From: Pseudomonadota bacterium
GTDB lineage: Bacteria > Pseudomonadota > Gammaproteobacteria > Acidiferrobacterales > UBA6901
DNA: 64,000 nucleotides
Direction of reading: 5' to 3'
NCBI GenBank assembly: GCA_021790335.1
Contig: JAJYEE010000003.1
Location: 62,001-126,000, forward strand
Below are positions 63,866-64,000 of the stretch, piece by piece; position 1 is the stretch's first letter; the number at the start of each line of letters is the position of its first letter. A model generated the notes under the pieces. It searched no databases, was not told where the DNA came from, and saw only the letters and a list, made by a program, of their open reading frames with translations. Made by a program: the position numbers and the translations under genes.

Positions 63866-64000
63866 TCAGCGGCTGTAATGGCCGACGCTGTCTGAGTTTC
63901 CACGCCTTGCGCTGGAAGGCCTATCGGCGGTCCCGGCGCCGGGCCGGGTGTTGCCGCCGTACAGTTCCAGGGCGTGGCGGTAGTATCCCAGCGCCTTTTC
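63866..64000 (-). CDS. C-terminal end of a possible TPR protein (cut by the window)
   Basis: The minus strand is open from the window end to a TGA at 63868-63866 (44 codons). It begins EKALGYYRHALELYGG, which resembles the second helix of a tetratricopeptide repeat, and then turns into a low-complexity Ser/Arg tail. Only this part is visible, so the protein cannot be named. Confidence 0.45.
   Translation of the reverse strand, partial: EKALGYYRHALELYGGNTRPGAGTADRPSSARRGNSDSVGHYSR

Overview
The window is a stretch of GC-rich chromosome from a gammaproteobacterium. The evidence is gammaproteobacterial gene content and order: ftsY-ftsE-ftsX-rpoH, rsmD-coaD-ferredoxin, gpmI-envC-ctpA-yibQ, grxC-secB-gpsA, an MSHA-type pilus locus, a bioFHCD operon with a BirA-like operator, and an aa3-type oxidase operon. 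A VPLPA/PEP-CTERM-type surface protein and a sulfide-sensor-like ArsR regulator suggest an environmental, possibly chemolithotrophic, lineage. I cannot name the species. No tRNA, rRNA, CRISPR array or insertion sequence was seen.

Layout. 1-5.3 kb: minus-strand cell-wall/glycolysis set (gpmI, envC, ctpA, yibQ). 5.4-8.3 kb: ArsR regulator, rhodanese, glutaredoxin, SecB, GpsA. 8.9-9.4 kb: trmL. 9.4-24 kb: the MSHA (type IVb) pilus locus in two blocks. The first block (E-G-F-like-B-A-C-D-O-P) lies behind a good sigma-54 promoter. The second is the assembly block (I-I2-J-K-L-M-N). A decayed outer-membrane barrel gene follows. 24.5-26.8 kb: a DUF302 protein and a VPLPA-CTERM protein with its own sigma-54 promoter. 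26.8-30.4 kb: bioFHCD. 30.5-39.2 kb: DUF2244, coxBA, small proteins, coxC, DUF2909, SURF1, an SCO-like protein, ctaA and ctaB, with tandem FNR-type boxes upstream. 39.5-46.9 kb: an RND tripartite pump and an ABC-2 exporter. 47-51.4 kb: an isochorismatase-like protein, then rpoH, ftsX, ftsE and ftsY, with a CIRCE element in front of rpoH. 51.7-53.2 kb: rsmD, coaD, ferredoxin. 54-61.1 kb: a large dynamin-like GTPase, mutM and a Gld-type ABC/DUF4340 operon. 61.6-63.9 kb: a 2Fe-2S flavin reductase and a cation-efflux transporter. The last 135 bases hold the end of a possible TPR protein.

Most notable. The MshP-type minor pilin (15785-17191) carries, after a normal pilin-like N-terminus, seven repeats of about 45 residues, six with a cysteine pair. 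This looks like a disulfide-stapled seven-bladed propeller, so it could be a pilus-tip adhesin made as one chain. The pilus ATPase MshE has both 24-residue c-di-GMP-binding motifs. With the sigma-54 promoters at mshE and at the VPLPA-CTERM gene, the region reads as a surface-attachment module under RpoN and c-di-GMP control. Other regulatory signals visible in the DNA are CIRCE at rpoH, FNR boxes at the cox operon and a BirA-like operator at bioF.
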